This document shows positions 25,315-36,100 of a stretch of 64,000 nucleotides of DNA, piece after piece; the stretch's first letter is position 1, and every line of letters begins with the position of its first letter. The stretch comes from a virus. The position numbers and the translations under genes were made by a program. The notes under the pieces are model-generated. The model was given only the letters and a program-made list of their open reading frames with translations, did not search any database and was not told the DNA's origin. Where the stretch lies: positions 1 to 64,000 of the IMG/VR virus record IMGVR_UViG_3300013372_004679, one strand, 5' to 3'.

Positions 25315-28044
25315 TTATTCTCCAGATACTAATTTTTCCATCTTAATAGCTATTGCTGGTGCGGAACAATCTGCTGGAAGATTAAGTTTATTTTTTACAG
25401 AAATCATAGAGCCTTTTCGAATACCTTCGTCACAATAGTCTATACCGGCAGCATAATCTACTATTATTATACCTTCAGTACTATCAATACGACTATAGGT
25501 ACCGTATACTGTTGGAGTAATTGGCTCCGGATGTCTTTGTAATACAATATATTTTTCTGTTGATGTATCAAAATATGCATATACTAATTCACCAATTTTA
25601 TGTATTTTTCCTAATCTATCAACGATATTAATCATCACAGGAGCTTCGCGTTCCGGTTCATCTCCACCAGATGACGAAGATGGGCTTGGTGATGGTGTTG
25701 GGGTTGGTGTTGCTGTGGGTGTTGGGGTTGTGGTCGATGTTGGAGTTGGTGTTAGTGTGGGCGTGCTGGTTTGTGTGGCGGTGGGGGTTGGAGTAGGAGT
25801 ACTAGTTTCTGTTGGTGTTGGAGTTGGTGCGCTGGATGAGCTACTATCACACGTAGTGGTACCTATGGTAATACTTCCGGTACTAACTACTCCTAAAATT
25901 TTAATAACAGCTGTAGTAAATACGAGACCACCACTTCCAAGGGTCACTCCTGTAATTACTGTTGTTGTTTGAGGCGCGCTGGGAGAAGGCGCTGGAGTAT
26001 TAGTTGGTGTGGGAGTTGGAGTAGGCGTTACTGGGCAAAGACACTCAGCCTCGGAATCATATGGTCCACTAACAGCATTCTCAGCACCACGAAATAATGG
26101 ATCATCAGATTTTTCACATATAAATTGCATATCGCCAAAGTCATCTGTTCCATTGGTAAAACAATACCATTTAATATTCTCTTCGGCATCACATGGTCCT
26201 ATATTAACTAATATCCATTCATATTCTTTTTTACTAATTCCATCACCACAAGCCTTATCATCTCCATATTGTGCATTAACTTTAGAGCCTTCTTTATCAA
26301 ATAGTTGTTTACCATATGGTATGATAACGCCTTTACCTTCACTATAGCACTTAACCGTATCTGTAATTTTAGCAACAACAATTTTATAGGATTGAGGACT
26401 TACCCATAAGCCTCTATCTCTATCAAAACGTAAATCAATAGGGGCTGCTGGCCAAGTTGATGGTTTCTTTAACCAGTCTTGTAAAAATTCATCTTTTAGG
26501 TATGTATTCTTAAAAGTTCCTTGTTTTGCAGCTTCTTCTGCATCTGAAGCATTTGGTACTGGTTTTCCATCTAAGTCATAACCCCAACTATGTAGTACTA
26601 TTGGTCCTCTCATTGCGATAAAACGATAGTCATCAGCATACTTATCGTTATCGTCTGGTCTATACATATTAATAATGATACCACTATTAGGAACCTGATC
26701 GCCTCTACCAAGAATATCTATTGCGTGACCAGCACCTGGACCCTTATGATGATGTTCATCAGAACTAAAATTATTAGTAAGTGGATTATTATATTCCTGA
26801 GTAATTTCTAAATTATATTGTTCATGTATTAAATCTTTAGCACTACAATCTCCACTGACAGAAAATGGAGGCTGTGGAGAAATCGGGGATGATTTGTGTC
26901 CCTGTGGATTAAAAGTAGCATATCTAGGTAGTCCACCATCCCCCTTTAAAGATACTGGGCCGATCAAACCATCCCAACTCATATAAGCTTTTTTATCATA
27001 CTCATATGTCATTTCATTAACACTTTTACTCAAAGTGTTCGTTCCAACAACTGTTCTTTGACTCTGGTTATCCTGTGACCCATCCCAATCGTACATTTCA
27101 GCCACTAAAACGCGTTGTAATGAAGCTTCTCTATTAGTGCCAGGTAATTTATTTTCTATTACGGATTGTCTTTTTGCATTTTGTATTTTACGACCAATCT
27201 TATTTTGAACAATTTGAGCAGATCGTAGGAATTTAAGTTGTTCTTGTCTGTTTTTGGCTATATCTTTAAATTTATCAATAAAATGTCTATTTAAACTACC
27301 AAACTTAGGAGTATATGTTTTGAATTCATAACTAGTTGTTACTCCGCCAGAACCAAAGGTAAAATTAATATTAGTAAGATTAGGACCACCAGCACCGGCT
27401 GTTGCTCCTAGACTAGCTAAATCGGGTAAGCCGGGTATTGTAACACTACCAGTTTCTGCTCTAGTTAAACCTATAGCAGATGATTCTACAATAGATGATC
27501 CAGCAGAGTTCATTGCTGCTGTGGATCCGAAAACCCAAGGACACAAGTCAGCATCTACTGCTACAGATGTACCTCCAGAACTATTTCCAAAATTTGATGA
27601 TGCGTATGGCCCATACATCTTAACATTACTACGCATTGGCACTATAGCGGCAGATGGCATGACCGCCGCAGGTTGATATCCCATTTGATTCATACTATGA
27701 GAATCAACAGCATTTTGAACCTTTTGTAACCACTCTACATCTGCTCCGCACACAGTTTGTGGCTGAAAATTTCTAGCATTATTTTCATCAATATTACTAC
27801 CATTAGGATCTTGAGGTTTTAATCCGGTAGTAGTAAATAGCAAAGATCTAATTAGATTGTTATATTCCTCACAAACCGTTTGAGAACACATATCACTAAA
27901 CTTAATAACTATATTTGGTTCATTACGCCATATATAAATTTTTTCATCTACTTCAGCTTTAATCCAAGTAAGATTCCCAGCGGCCACAATCTCTTCATCA
28001 GATAGTTTAGAGATATCTAATTTTCCACAGTTAATACCGGCCAT
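25315..28044 (-). CDS. tail-tip structural protein with Thr/Pro-rich region
   Basis: 909 residues. The N-terminal about 640 residues are ordered-looking ([47 protein letters not shown]) but match no enzyme motif I know. From about residue 675 to 790 two Thr/Pro-rich tracts ([33 protein letters not shown]) surround a Ser-rich linker, followed by a small C-terminal beta domain ([21 protein letters not shown]). Its position after the hub-like protein at the distal end of the tail operon suggests a tip or receptor-interaction component. Start ATG 28044 has GGA upstream. Confidence 0.6.
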   Translation of the reverse strand: MAGINCGKLDISKLSDEEIVAAGNLTWIKAEVDEKIYIWRNEPNIVIKFSDMCSQTVCEEYNNLIRSLLFTTTGLKPQDPNGSNIDENNARNFQPQTVCGADVEWLQKVQNAVDSHSMNQMGYQPAAVMPSAAIVPMRSNVKMYGPYASSNFGNSSGGTSVAVDADLCPWVFGSTAAMNSAGSSIVESSAIGLTRAETGSVTIPGLPDLASLGATAGAGGPNLTNINFTFGSGGVTTSYEFKTYTPKFGSLNRHFIDKFKDIAKNRQEQLKFLRSAQIVQNKIGRKIQNAKRQSVIENKLPGTNREASLQRVLVAEMYDWDGSQDNQSQRTVVGTNTLSKSVNEMTYEYDKKAYMSWDGLIGPVSLKGDGGLPRYATFNPQGHKSSPISPQPPFSVSGDCSAKDLIHEQYNLEITQEYNNPLTNNFSSDEHHHKGPGAGHAIDILGRGDQVPNSGIIINMYRPDDNDKYADDYRFIAMRGPIVLHSWGYDLDGKPVPNASDAEEAAKQGTFKNTYLKDEFLQDWLKKPSTWPAAPIDLRFDRDRGLWVSPQSYKIVVAKITDTVKCYSEGKGVIIPYGKQLFDKEGSKVNAQYGDDKACGDGISKKEYEWILVNIGPCDAEENIKWYCFTNGTDDFGDMQFICEKSDDPLFRGAENAVSGPYDSEAECLCPVTPTPTPTPTNTPAPSPSAPQTTTVITGVTLGSGGLVFTTAVIKILGVVSTGSITIGTTTCDSSSSSAPTPTPTETSTPTPTPTATQTSTPTLTPTPTSTTTPTPTATPTPTPSPSPSSSSGGDEPEREAPVMINIVDRLGKIHKIGELVYAYFDTSTEKYIVLQRHPEPITPTVYGTYSRIDSTEGIIIVDYAAGIDYCDEGIRKGSMISVKNKLNLPADCSAPAIAIKMEKLVSGE
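25680..26035 (-). repeat. Thr/Pro-rich tandem repeat tracts
   Basis: Two GT-rich (plus strand) stretches encode tandem TPTP-type peptides within the 909-residue tail protein. A similar stretch fills most of 24630-25310, and a third occurs at 45636-45775 in a neck-region gene. Because the DNA is simple-sequence (ggtgttggagttggtgt-like), these tracts could change length by slippage and produce spurious open frames on the opposite strand. Confidence 0.8.
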
Positions 28045-28053
28045 ATGGTGTCC

Positions 28054-29625
28054 TTATGCTGTTGGGTTACTAGGTGGATTAATATCGCCAGTAAAACCAT
28101 TAAAATCTTGTCCAATAGTATCTTCGCCTTCTGGTACACTACCGTTCACATTAAATAATGCAAAACAGGTTATTCTGCCATCGTCAGCTCTAAATAATCC
28201 TAATTCTGGATCTGTTAATCCTAAGACCGCAACACCATCATCTACCCAACCACCATCATTAGTAGGAACATCTGTAAAGATTTTTTCTCCAACGCTAGAA
28301 TTTGGGTCTTGATAATAACAAACTAACTGGTTCAGTGGGGTAATGAATTGTTTGCCATAAAAGGTGTCTCCAAGATTTTTGATAAATGTCCATATCTTTT
28401 CTAGGTCTTCTAATACTTCTGGCTTATTAGCTTCCATATTAGCTCTATTGGGTTGATTAACAGCATCATTAACACCACGAGCCTTCTGTATCTGACCTTC
28501 TAGTGCTTTGTTAGCTTGATCCTCTTGTAATGCTGGCCAATTAGCTTTTACGGCTTGATTGAAAGTCCCTGCTATATCAGGATTCATAACTCTTTTTTTC
28601 CAAACATCCTGAGAAGCCATAGCAGCACGAATATCTAATTCGTGAATAGTATATGGTCCATTATTTGCTAGTGGTTTTTTTAATGTTAAATTTAAAGCAT
28701 CTATTTTTTTACTAATCCAAAATCCACACTCATCATATTTATATGGAGTAACAGGAACATAAGCTCCATTTATAAAATCTTCACCAAAAAAATGATTAAA
28801 TCTAGTCACTTTACTAAGATAGTGTTGTTTTTCTCCAAATAATACGCTTTTTGTAATTTCATTTCTTAGTTCTTGTCCATATGAAATTTCAGTAGCTGTT
28901 CCATCATATGAAGCTATAATATTTCCGAAACTTGACGGTGGAGATCTGAGATTAATTAATCCGATTGTAATAACATTACCAGGAGATAATGAAACAAAAA
29001 AATCATATCCTAATACATCACAAACATCTTGTAATAATTGTAATAGGCTAACAGATGGACCAGCAACTCTGTAATATTCTGGTAGTCCTTGTGGGAAAGA
29101 TCCAAAGTTAATTGTATAGCTATATCCTGTTGGAGCATAAATGGCTGGATTCATACCATTTAAAGCTTCTACAATTTTTTGATAAGGCATACCCTTTTCA
29201 TTACCACGCGATGATCCAAAGACATTGCAATTTCCCTGTAATACTTGGCTCTCATAATATGCATAAGCATTAAAATAATTAATGGCTTGTACAGGATTAC
29301 CTAGGTATGAGTCTACTACAACTACGGTATTCTCTAGAAGTTGTCTTGGGTCGTTAATTTTTGCATTATAAGTACGTCCAGAACTGCCCTGACTATAAGA
29401 CCATCCAGTAAGCACACCTCCAAAACTAAAACTTCCTGCTCGTAAATAAACCGGTGCGCCAACTATAACACCACCATTTTTTGGTAAAAAAGAATCTTGA
29501 GCTTCACAATCTTCAACAAGATCAACATTGAGACTGCTTTCTGTTGCTCCTAACCCCAGAGAGGAATTAAAAGACACTACTGTTGCTCCTAAAAATTTTA
29601 TTGGTTGAGTAATTATGTCTGGCAT
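28054..29625 (-). CDS. baseplate/tail hub-like protein
   Basis: 523 residues. The N-terminus TVVSFNSSLGLGATESSLNV followed by LVEDCEAQD and GAPVYLRAGSFSFGGVLTGW is a beta-rich module I associate with hub-type (gp27/Dit-like) proteins of tailed phages, which sit between tail tube and fibres. The middle part (SVSLLQLLQDVCDVLGYDFF) looks like a conserved hub insertion domain. Located downstream of the tape measure and two paralogous tail proteins, the expected place for a tail-tip hub. No enzyme motif seen. Confidence 0.6.
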   Translation of the reverse strand: MPDIITQPIKFLGATVVSFNSSLGLGATESSLNVDLVEDCEAQDSFLPKNGGVIVGAPVYLRAGSFSFGGVLTGWSYSQGSSGRTYNAKINDPRQLLENTVVVVDSYLGNPVQAINYFNAYAYYESQVLQGNCNVFGSSRGNEKGMPYQKIVEALNGMNPAIYAPTGYSYTINFGSFPQGLPEYYRVAGPSVSLLQLLQDVCDVLGYDFFVSLSPGNVITIGLINLRSPPSSFGNIIASYDGTATEISYGQELRNEITKSVLFGEKQHYLSKVTRFNHFFGEDFINGAYVPVTPYKYDECGFWISKKIDALNLTLKKPLANNGPYTIHELDIRAAMASQDVWKKRVMNPDIAGTFNQAVKANWPALQEDQANKALEGQIQKARGVNDAVNQPNRANMEANKPEVLEDLEKIWTFIKNLGDTFYGKQFITPLNQLVCYYQDPNSSVGEKIFTDVPTNDGGWVDDGVAVLGLTDPELGLFRADDGRITCFALFNVNGSVPEGEDTIGQDFNGFTGDINPPSNPTA

Positions 29626-29634
29626 ATTAATTCC

Positions 29635-31461
29635 TTAAGAGCATCCTGATGTGCCACAAATGTATGTTAAGTTAATAGTAAAAGTTCCGTCTATTGGATT
29701 TTTAGTATACTGTTGTTGTGTTAAAATATGGTTGGCTCCGACGCTAGGTAATGGTATCGGCAAATATCCTGTTGCAAAACATCCTGGGTTCGCATTAGCG
29801 AATTCCGTAGCCAAAGATATGTTTGTTGGTTGTCCAGTTTCGCTTTCATCTCTTCCTGATATTGTAACAGATACTGTTTTAGCAGTAAAAGTTCCAAGTT
29901 CTTGAATAATCGGACAAGAACCACTATTTGGCCTATTAAATATTGCAATAACTTTTGTTGGATTAGTTGTTTGAATACTAATTTCATTATATTTTTTACC
30001 ACAAGATGCATTACTACTATATTCTATAGAATAATTAATAGTACCACCAATATAGTCGTGTGTCAAGTTAAAAGAAACCGGATGAGGAGGATCTGGTACT
30101 GGGTCATCGTCAGATGGTGGAGCATCTAATTCATCTGTTGTTAGGCCAATAGCGCTTTTAAATGAGGATTTTAGATCTCTCTTACCACCACTACCAATTC
30201 CATTATTATAATCAGTACTATTATAAATTTTATCTAATACGCTTTTAGCATTATCATATTTTGTTAATGCATTACTATTAGATATTAAAAAAGAGCCTTG
30301 TGATGGTAATTGTAGCGGAACATTACTTTGTATAATACCACCCTCTATCATTCCTTCTAGAGTACCATTTATACTAATATTAGTAATAGGAGTATCACCA
30401 TCATAAGACTTGTTAATGTTTTTATTTACTGTATGTTTAACTCCATCTCCTGTCCAAGAATTGTGTCCTTTTGTTGTCATAACAATAGCATTATATGTGG
30501 CAGAGAATGTTCCATCGGATTCTGATGCTTCACAGCTAATAATTTCATTATAAATTTTATAATTACTATCGCCAAGATTTGATAATAATCCACTAGAACT
30601 ACTACCAGGAATATTTATATTAGATAAATTATCGCTACTGGTACAACCGTTTGCGTATGTGTTTTTTAACACTTCGTTTAACAAATTTGTCACTTGCTCG
30701 TATAGTCGATATTGTACAAAATTTTTAGCCTGTTCCCATGCTGGTAATAAGTTTGAGACTCCTGTTGCTTCATCTGTATAATCAAAAAAATGTTTGCCAG
30801 TTGCTGAAATAGAGTATTGAATATTAAAACTGTGATTGTTAATATTCATATTAGTACCCAAATCATTATTTTTTAGTATATCGTATGGTGTTGTATCATC
30901 AAAAGAAATATTCCAACTATCTTCAAAAGTTTTTAATTTAAACTTATTAATATCCACAATACCAGCGGTGCCGGGTGTGTGTGTTGTAGGATCAAGAAAT
31001 AAAGATCCGCAATCTTCTGTGGAAGATCCAAAGTCTATCGAATTAAATTCAATTGTTGCAGTAAATGCTGCGTAGTCTCGCCAGTTATTAGGAGACTCAT
31101 CAAAACTTAATGATCTTAGTAGACCACCCTTAGCTTTAAGAATAATAGCATCTGTATCACCATGTACTACCTGTAGAATATTACCATTTTGAGTGAGTAT
31201 TTTACGTACTTTATGAATGTGATCAGAAACGGCACCCAAACCATATTGAGGCGATGCTGGAATAGTACCACCATATGCTAAATCTCTTAAATCTAATCCC
31301 GTTATACTTCCTGTTAATGTAACAATATATGAATAACCAATAATTGTGTCATTACTATATTGATATTCTAAACGAATAGACATGTCAGGGGCTGGTATTA
31401 GTCTATGATCAGCATCTATTGGACCATAATACATTTTTACATCTGGTGAATATGTAGTCAT
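29635..31461 (-). CDS. tail protein, paralogue A
   Basis: 608 residues. It is clearly related along its length to the adjacent 572-residue protein. Shared positions include the start (Y..Y......D.LIPAP), SISATGKHFFDY, NLLPAWEQAKNFVQYRLYEQ, ISCEASESDGTFSATY and NGTLEGMIEGG. Predominantly beta structure with low charge, consistent with a distal-tail or fibre-base protein. Downstream of the tape measure gene, which fits a distal tail role. Stop codon 9 nt from the next gene's start. Confidence 0.65.
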   Translation of the reverse strand: MTTYSPDVKMYYGPIDADHRLIPAPDMSIRLEYQYSNDTIIGYSYIVTLTGSITGLDLRDLAYGGTIPASPQYGLGAVSDHIHKVRKILTQNGNILQVVHGDTDAIILKAKGGLLRSLSFDESPNNWRDYAAFTATIEFNSIDFGSSTEDCGSLFLDPTTHTPGTAGIVDINKFKLKTFEDSWNISFDDTTPYDILKNNDLGTNMNINNHSFNIQYSISATGKHFFDYTDEATGVSNLLPAWEQAKNFVQYRLYEQVTNLLNEVLKNTYANGCTSSDNLSNINIPGSSSSGLLSNLGDSNYKIYNEIISCEASESDGTFSATYNAIVMTTKGHNSWTGDGVKHTVNKNINKSYDGDTPITNISINGTLEGMIEGGIIQSNVPLQLPSQGSFLISNSNALTKYDNAKSVLDKIYNSTDYNNGIGSGGKRDLKSSFKSAIGLTTDELDAPPSDDDPVPDPPHPVSFNLTHDYIGGTINYSIEYSSNASCGKKYNEISIQTTNPTKVIAIFNRPNSGSCPIIQELGTFTAKTVSVTISGRDESETGQPTNISLATEFANANPGCFATGYLPIPLPSVGANHILTQQQYTKNPIDGTFTINLTYICGTSGCS

Positions 31462-31463
31462 AA

Positions 31464-33182
31464 TTATCCTTTAGAAGTATATTCTAGTGAAATACTAAAT
31501 GATCCATCTATTTTATTAGAAGTATAATCTTCTCTTGTTTTAATATAAGCTTCGCTTTCTACTAATAAAGCATCAAACTGAGGAATATTAAATATAGGTA
31601 AAGCATTACAGATCGATGGTGGTACACAAGACTTGTTATCTTTTGATCGACCATCTATTGTAATAGTAATTATACGTGCTGTTTTCATATTTAATTTTTG
31701 AATAATTGGTCCATTTAGTCTTCCTGGTACAATAAATTCTTGAATTATTTCTACAGGATCATTTCTTACGATAGAAATATTTGTATATTTTAAATCTCTT
31801 GCTCTTGTATTTGAGGTTTCGTATGTGGCGGTATATGTGATACTTCCTTCATTATAATTGTGTTCTATAACATAAGATGATGGTAGTGGAAATCCTGATG
31901 CTCCTTTAATGAGCAACTCATCTTTTGACAAAGAAACTTGAGTTTTAAAAGTACCAAGTAAATCACTAGTACTTCCTATTGCAGTTGTAAAATGAGACAG
32001 AGCATTGCTGTATTTTGTTTCGCCGCCATCTGCTGTTGTGATAAACGATCCAGTAGCTGGTAATGTAAAGTTATTGCCTTTAAAGTATAAAAATCCACCC
32101 CTTATTAAACCTTGTACTGTGCCTTTTACTGTGATGGTTGCATTTGTTTTGGTATCGGTAGTAATATTGATATCTTTGGTATATGTGTGTGTAGCCGCGT
32201 TTGCTACTGGGGATAATGCTGGATTATTTTTTTTAACAATCGCAGTATAGGTTAAAGAAAAAGATCCTTCTGATTCTGATGTGGTGCATGATATCTGTTC
32301 ATTGTATACATTATATGCTTGACCGCATCCGGCGCTAAATCCTTCTAATAAACCACCAGTAGACGCTAAATCATGAATAGCTGATAGATCTTTGGTAGCA
32401 TCACACGCACTATCATTAGAGGTCTCTATTTGTAGGCATCCATTAATTAAACTTAAAACCTGATCGTGTAATCGTTTTTGTACAAATAATTTGGCTTGTT
32501 GCCATGCTGGTACTAAATTATTATTTACATAATAGTTTTTTCCGGTGGCTGATATTGTATATGAAACTTCAAATATATTATTATATGTTGTAGCATAATT
32601 ATCATATATTCTATTATCAATAGTAAAAGACCATTTATCACTAAATTCTTTTATTTTATGATCAGCAATATCTATCAAATTATCATTAATTATAACTTGA
32701 GATGCGCCCTGATGAAAAATGCTACTAGAGCATGAGATCATCGCATTATTATCACATCCTATAAAATCAACCTCATTAAATTCAATCTCCACAACAAACG
32801 GAGCATAGTTTACCCAATGATTGTCTGATACATTAAACTCTATATTCTTTATCGTAGCGCCTTTGGCCTTTATAATAGTAGTACCACCTTGTTTAATATA
32901 AAGATCGCCACCATTAAAATTAAAAATTTCTCGGATATCACCCATATGCTCAACGGTTGGTTCTAATCCATAGTCAACAGAGCCAACATTTACTTCTTTC
33001 CGCAGAGCATTAGCATATCCATTGAGAGTTATAGTATACGTATATCCAATTGGATTATCATTACTATAATAAATTTCTGGACTAATAGTAACAGTTGGAG
33101 CCGGAGCAATCCTGTCTGTTGATGTTGGTGAAGCATTACCTTTGCAGTAATAAACTTCGGTTGTTGCTGAATATCCTGGCAT
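31464..33182 (-). CDS. tail protein, paralogue B
   Basis: 572 residues, the tandem partner of the preceding entry (2-nt gap). It shares ISATGKNYYVNNNLVPAW, QAKLFVQKRLHDQ, ISCTTSESEGSFSLTY and GTVQGLIRGG with paralogue A, and the same N-terminal and C-terminal beta layout (NYNEGSITYTATY versus HDYIGGTINYSIEY). It lies directly after the tape measure gene. A tandem duplication followed by divergence is the simplest explanation; possibly the two form different rings of a tail tip. Confidence 0.65.
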   Translation of the reverse strand: MPGYSATTEVYYCKGNASPTSTDRIAPAPTVTISPEIYYSNDNPIGYTYTITLNGYANALRKEVNVGSVDYGLEPTVEHMGDIREIFNFNGGDLYIKQGGTTIIKAKGATIKNIEFNVSDNHWVNYAPFVVEIEFNEVDFIGCDNNAMISCSSSIFHQGASQVIINDNLIDIADHKIKEFSDKWSFTIDNRIYDNYATTYNNIFEVSYTISATGKNYYVNNNLVPAWQQAKLFVQKRLHDQVLSLINGCLQIETSNDSACDATKDLSAIHDLASTGGLLEGFSAGCGQAYNVYNEQISCTTSESEGSFSLTYTAIVKKNNPALSPVANAATHTYTKDINITTDTKTNATITVKGTVQGLIRGGFLYFKGNNFTLPATGSFITTADGGETKYSNALSHFTTAIGSTSDLLGTFKTQVSLSKDELLIKGASGFPLPSSYVIEHNYNEGSITYTATYETSNTRARDLKYTNISIVRNDPVEIIQEFIVPGRLNGPIIQKLNMKTARIITITIDGRSKDNKSCVPPSICNALPIFNIPQFDALLVESEAYIKTREDYTSNKIDGSFSISLEYTSKG

Positions 33183-33193
33183 AATATTTTTCC

Positions 33194-36100
33194 TTATTGT
33201 CCTTGTGAACTAGTTGCTCCACTAGAAGGCGAACCTATAGTAGCGCTAGACTTTACTTGACCACCAGTAGCGGTAGATACTTCGTCTCTTAGTGCTGCTA
33301 ATTTTGGCTCTACTAGTGAGACAGCCAATTCTTTCATGCGTTTTTCTAGAGCCTCAAATGCTGCGGCTCCACTAATTTGAACATCTAATACATAGTTTCC
33401 AGTAAGTTCAATCTTAGGAGGTATAGTAGCCGCTACTGCTGATAGTTTATCAATATAAGTATTAAATGTACTAAAGGTAGAGGATAGCGAATCTAAAAAT
33501 GCTTGAGCATTAGGATCAAGTTGAATTTGGAAACCGTTACCTCCAGCGGGACCGCCCGTTGTTGGCACTATATCATTATCTCTATTACGAGAACCAAATG
33601 TTACACTATATTGGTTACCAGTTTTTGGGTGTTCTAGTGTGGGTGAGAATAATGGGGCAACTTGCGGCGTTCCGGATGGTGTTTGTGTTGGTGCTGTTGC
33701 TGTAGCATTTTGTGTTTGATACAAATCCGGGAACATTCTACGAGCCACTTCTGGTCGATATCTTGATGCTGCGGCTTGACGGAGAGATAATTTTGATTGT
33801 TGATATTGGGTTAATGGCTTGCTCTCACCCTTTACTTGTGGAGCATCCCATCCAAACTCGGCTCCTATGTGTTCTTCTAATCCCCAGGGTTCTTTTTCTG
33901 CGGCAGTAAATAATCGTTTTCTCGTTAATGGATTTTGACTTAGTAAATAATCTTTGCGTTTTGGAGATTTGTCTGCTTCAGCAATATTCTTTAATTCGAA
34001 AGAGCTAGCACTAATAACACTATCGTCTGTTGGTAGTTTTTGTCCTAGTCTTTGTCGTTTTCTAGCTGCTATTAATTCTTGTTGAACAAAAGCTTTGCGT
34101 TCTGCTGTTGGAGCATAACCCTTTTCTGCTCTGGTTACTGCGTCTTCTCCTTCAACAAATGTTTGTTTAGCATTAAGCAACTGTAACTTAGAGGCTTGTG
34201 CATTGGCTTGTACTACAGCTTGAGGAGCAGCACCTTGAACAACTCTATTAGCGTTGTCTGGCTTTTGAGCCTCCGCCCCCTTCGTCATTTTCTCTTCAAT
34301 TTGCTTTTGTATAGCGACTCTTTGAGCTTCAAATTGTGCTTTTTGAGCATTTAATCTATCTAATACTCCACCAGCTCCGGGTGCTGGTGGTGCTGGTAAC
34401 ACACCAACTGGGGCAGCAGCAGCAGCAGCAGCGGCTGCCGGTGGCACAGCACCACCCGGAGGAACCGCTACTGGTAAATTCTTAGGATTAGCAGCACCGG
34501 CATCGGCCCTAGCGTCAGCTAATGCTTGAATTAATATATTTGGAAAGTCTTTTGCCAAAAAGATCTGTAAATCAAGCATCGACTCTTGAATAATTAATGC
34601 CTGTTGTTTATTTAGTAATCCTAATATTTCATTCGCTTTAATTTGTTCATTAACAGCTTCTCTATATGCTATAACATTAGGATCTTCTTCAGATACTCGA
34701 CCCCTTATTCTATTTAATGCTTCTTCAACTGTCATACCAAGCTTACCAACAAAATCTTGTCCTTGAAAACCCTGTGCTGATAAACTTTTCTCTAATAAGT
34801 CTGCTCTTAAATTAGCAAATTCTTGTGGTGAATATAATTCTTTTTGAGCATTTAATCCAGAAAAGGCTAATTGTCTATTCTCAGCATTCCTCATGAATTC
34901 TGGACCTTGAGCCTGAGCAGCAGCAAAAGCCGCAGACTCTCTATTCATCTGAAATAGTTCATCAAAACTTGATATGAAAACCTTTTCTAAGAAATTACCA
35001 AAACCTTCAACCTTTTGTTGTTCTTCTTGAATTTTTGCTAACGCATTAGCAGCTTTAGTACCGTCATTTGCTAATCTTTCTAATGCTTGGCGACCCTCGT
35101 CTAATGCTAGCTTATTTTTACCTAGCGCTGCCACATTGCTTAGATTAGCCGCTGCTATATCTGCTCTTTGTCTATTGCCAGCCGCATCAGAGCCCAATCC
35201 ACTAGCTTTTTCAAGATTAGCCGCGTTTTCAGCTTCTAATCTAGCATTTTCTTGGCTAGTTCTCATCATGGCTAATCCAATAGCAGCAGGATCCATAGCT
35301 TGATTTGCTCTTAATCCACCAACATCACGAAGTCCTTTGGTAAGATCTTTAATTTCAAATTCAAAAGGTTCATTAAGTTGTCGTAGTGTTGGACTATTGC
35401 CTAAAGCTTTGGCCAAGTCTAATTCGGCATTTAATCTGATAACTCCAGCTTTACGCATGTATTCATTGGATCTACCCATAGCTTCATTATATTTATTTTG
35501 AAGATTGATAGATTCTTGAAGAGTATCATTATATGTTTTAGTTAATTTTTGCAGGAGCTGAGAGCCTTCTTGGGCTGTTTTAGATAATTCACTAATAACG
35601 GTTCCTTCTAACTCCTTAGTCAATTTATCAACATCAGTATCACTAGAAGACTCTATTAATCTATTCCCAACATCGTTTAAAACCTTAGAGATTTCTGGAG
35701 TTTCAATATTAATACCCTGTGCTTGAAATAGTCCAGTTAAATTACCTTTGATCTGATTTCTATTTGTAATATCTGTACTCTTCACAAGAGCCGGTAATTG
35801 ATCAGCTAAAATTTTTGATGCTACCGCTTGATCTGCTAATGCTTTGGCTTCTGGACTACCACCAGCTAATCCAGCAACGCCACCAGCAGCAGCCCTGACC
35901 TCTTTAAAAGAAAACGCTGATAGATTTCCTAATACTTCTTCATTTTTTCTATCAACATCTTGAACTTTGGGAGCATTACTAAAATCATTAGTTCTAGCGT
36001 CTGTGGCTTTAATTAATCTTTCTAAGCTAGCAGCATACTTATCAGCATAAGCATTTGCTCTACGATAAATATCTAATGTTTTATCAATTTCTTTAACAAT

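Noticed and set aside
24601-26347. Val/Gly-rich open frames on the plus strand (for example 24601-24792, 24829-25164, 25715-25972)
   Set aside because: They are the opposite strand of Thr/Pro-repeat genes; translated Val-Gly repeats are the mechanical result of the simple-sequence DNA.
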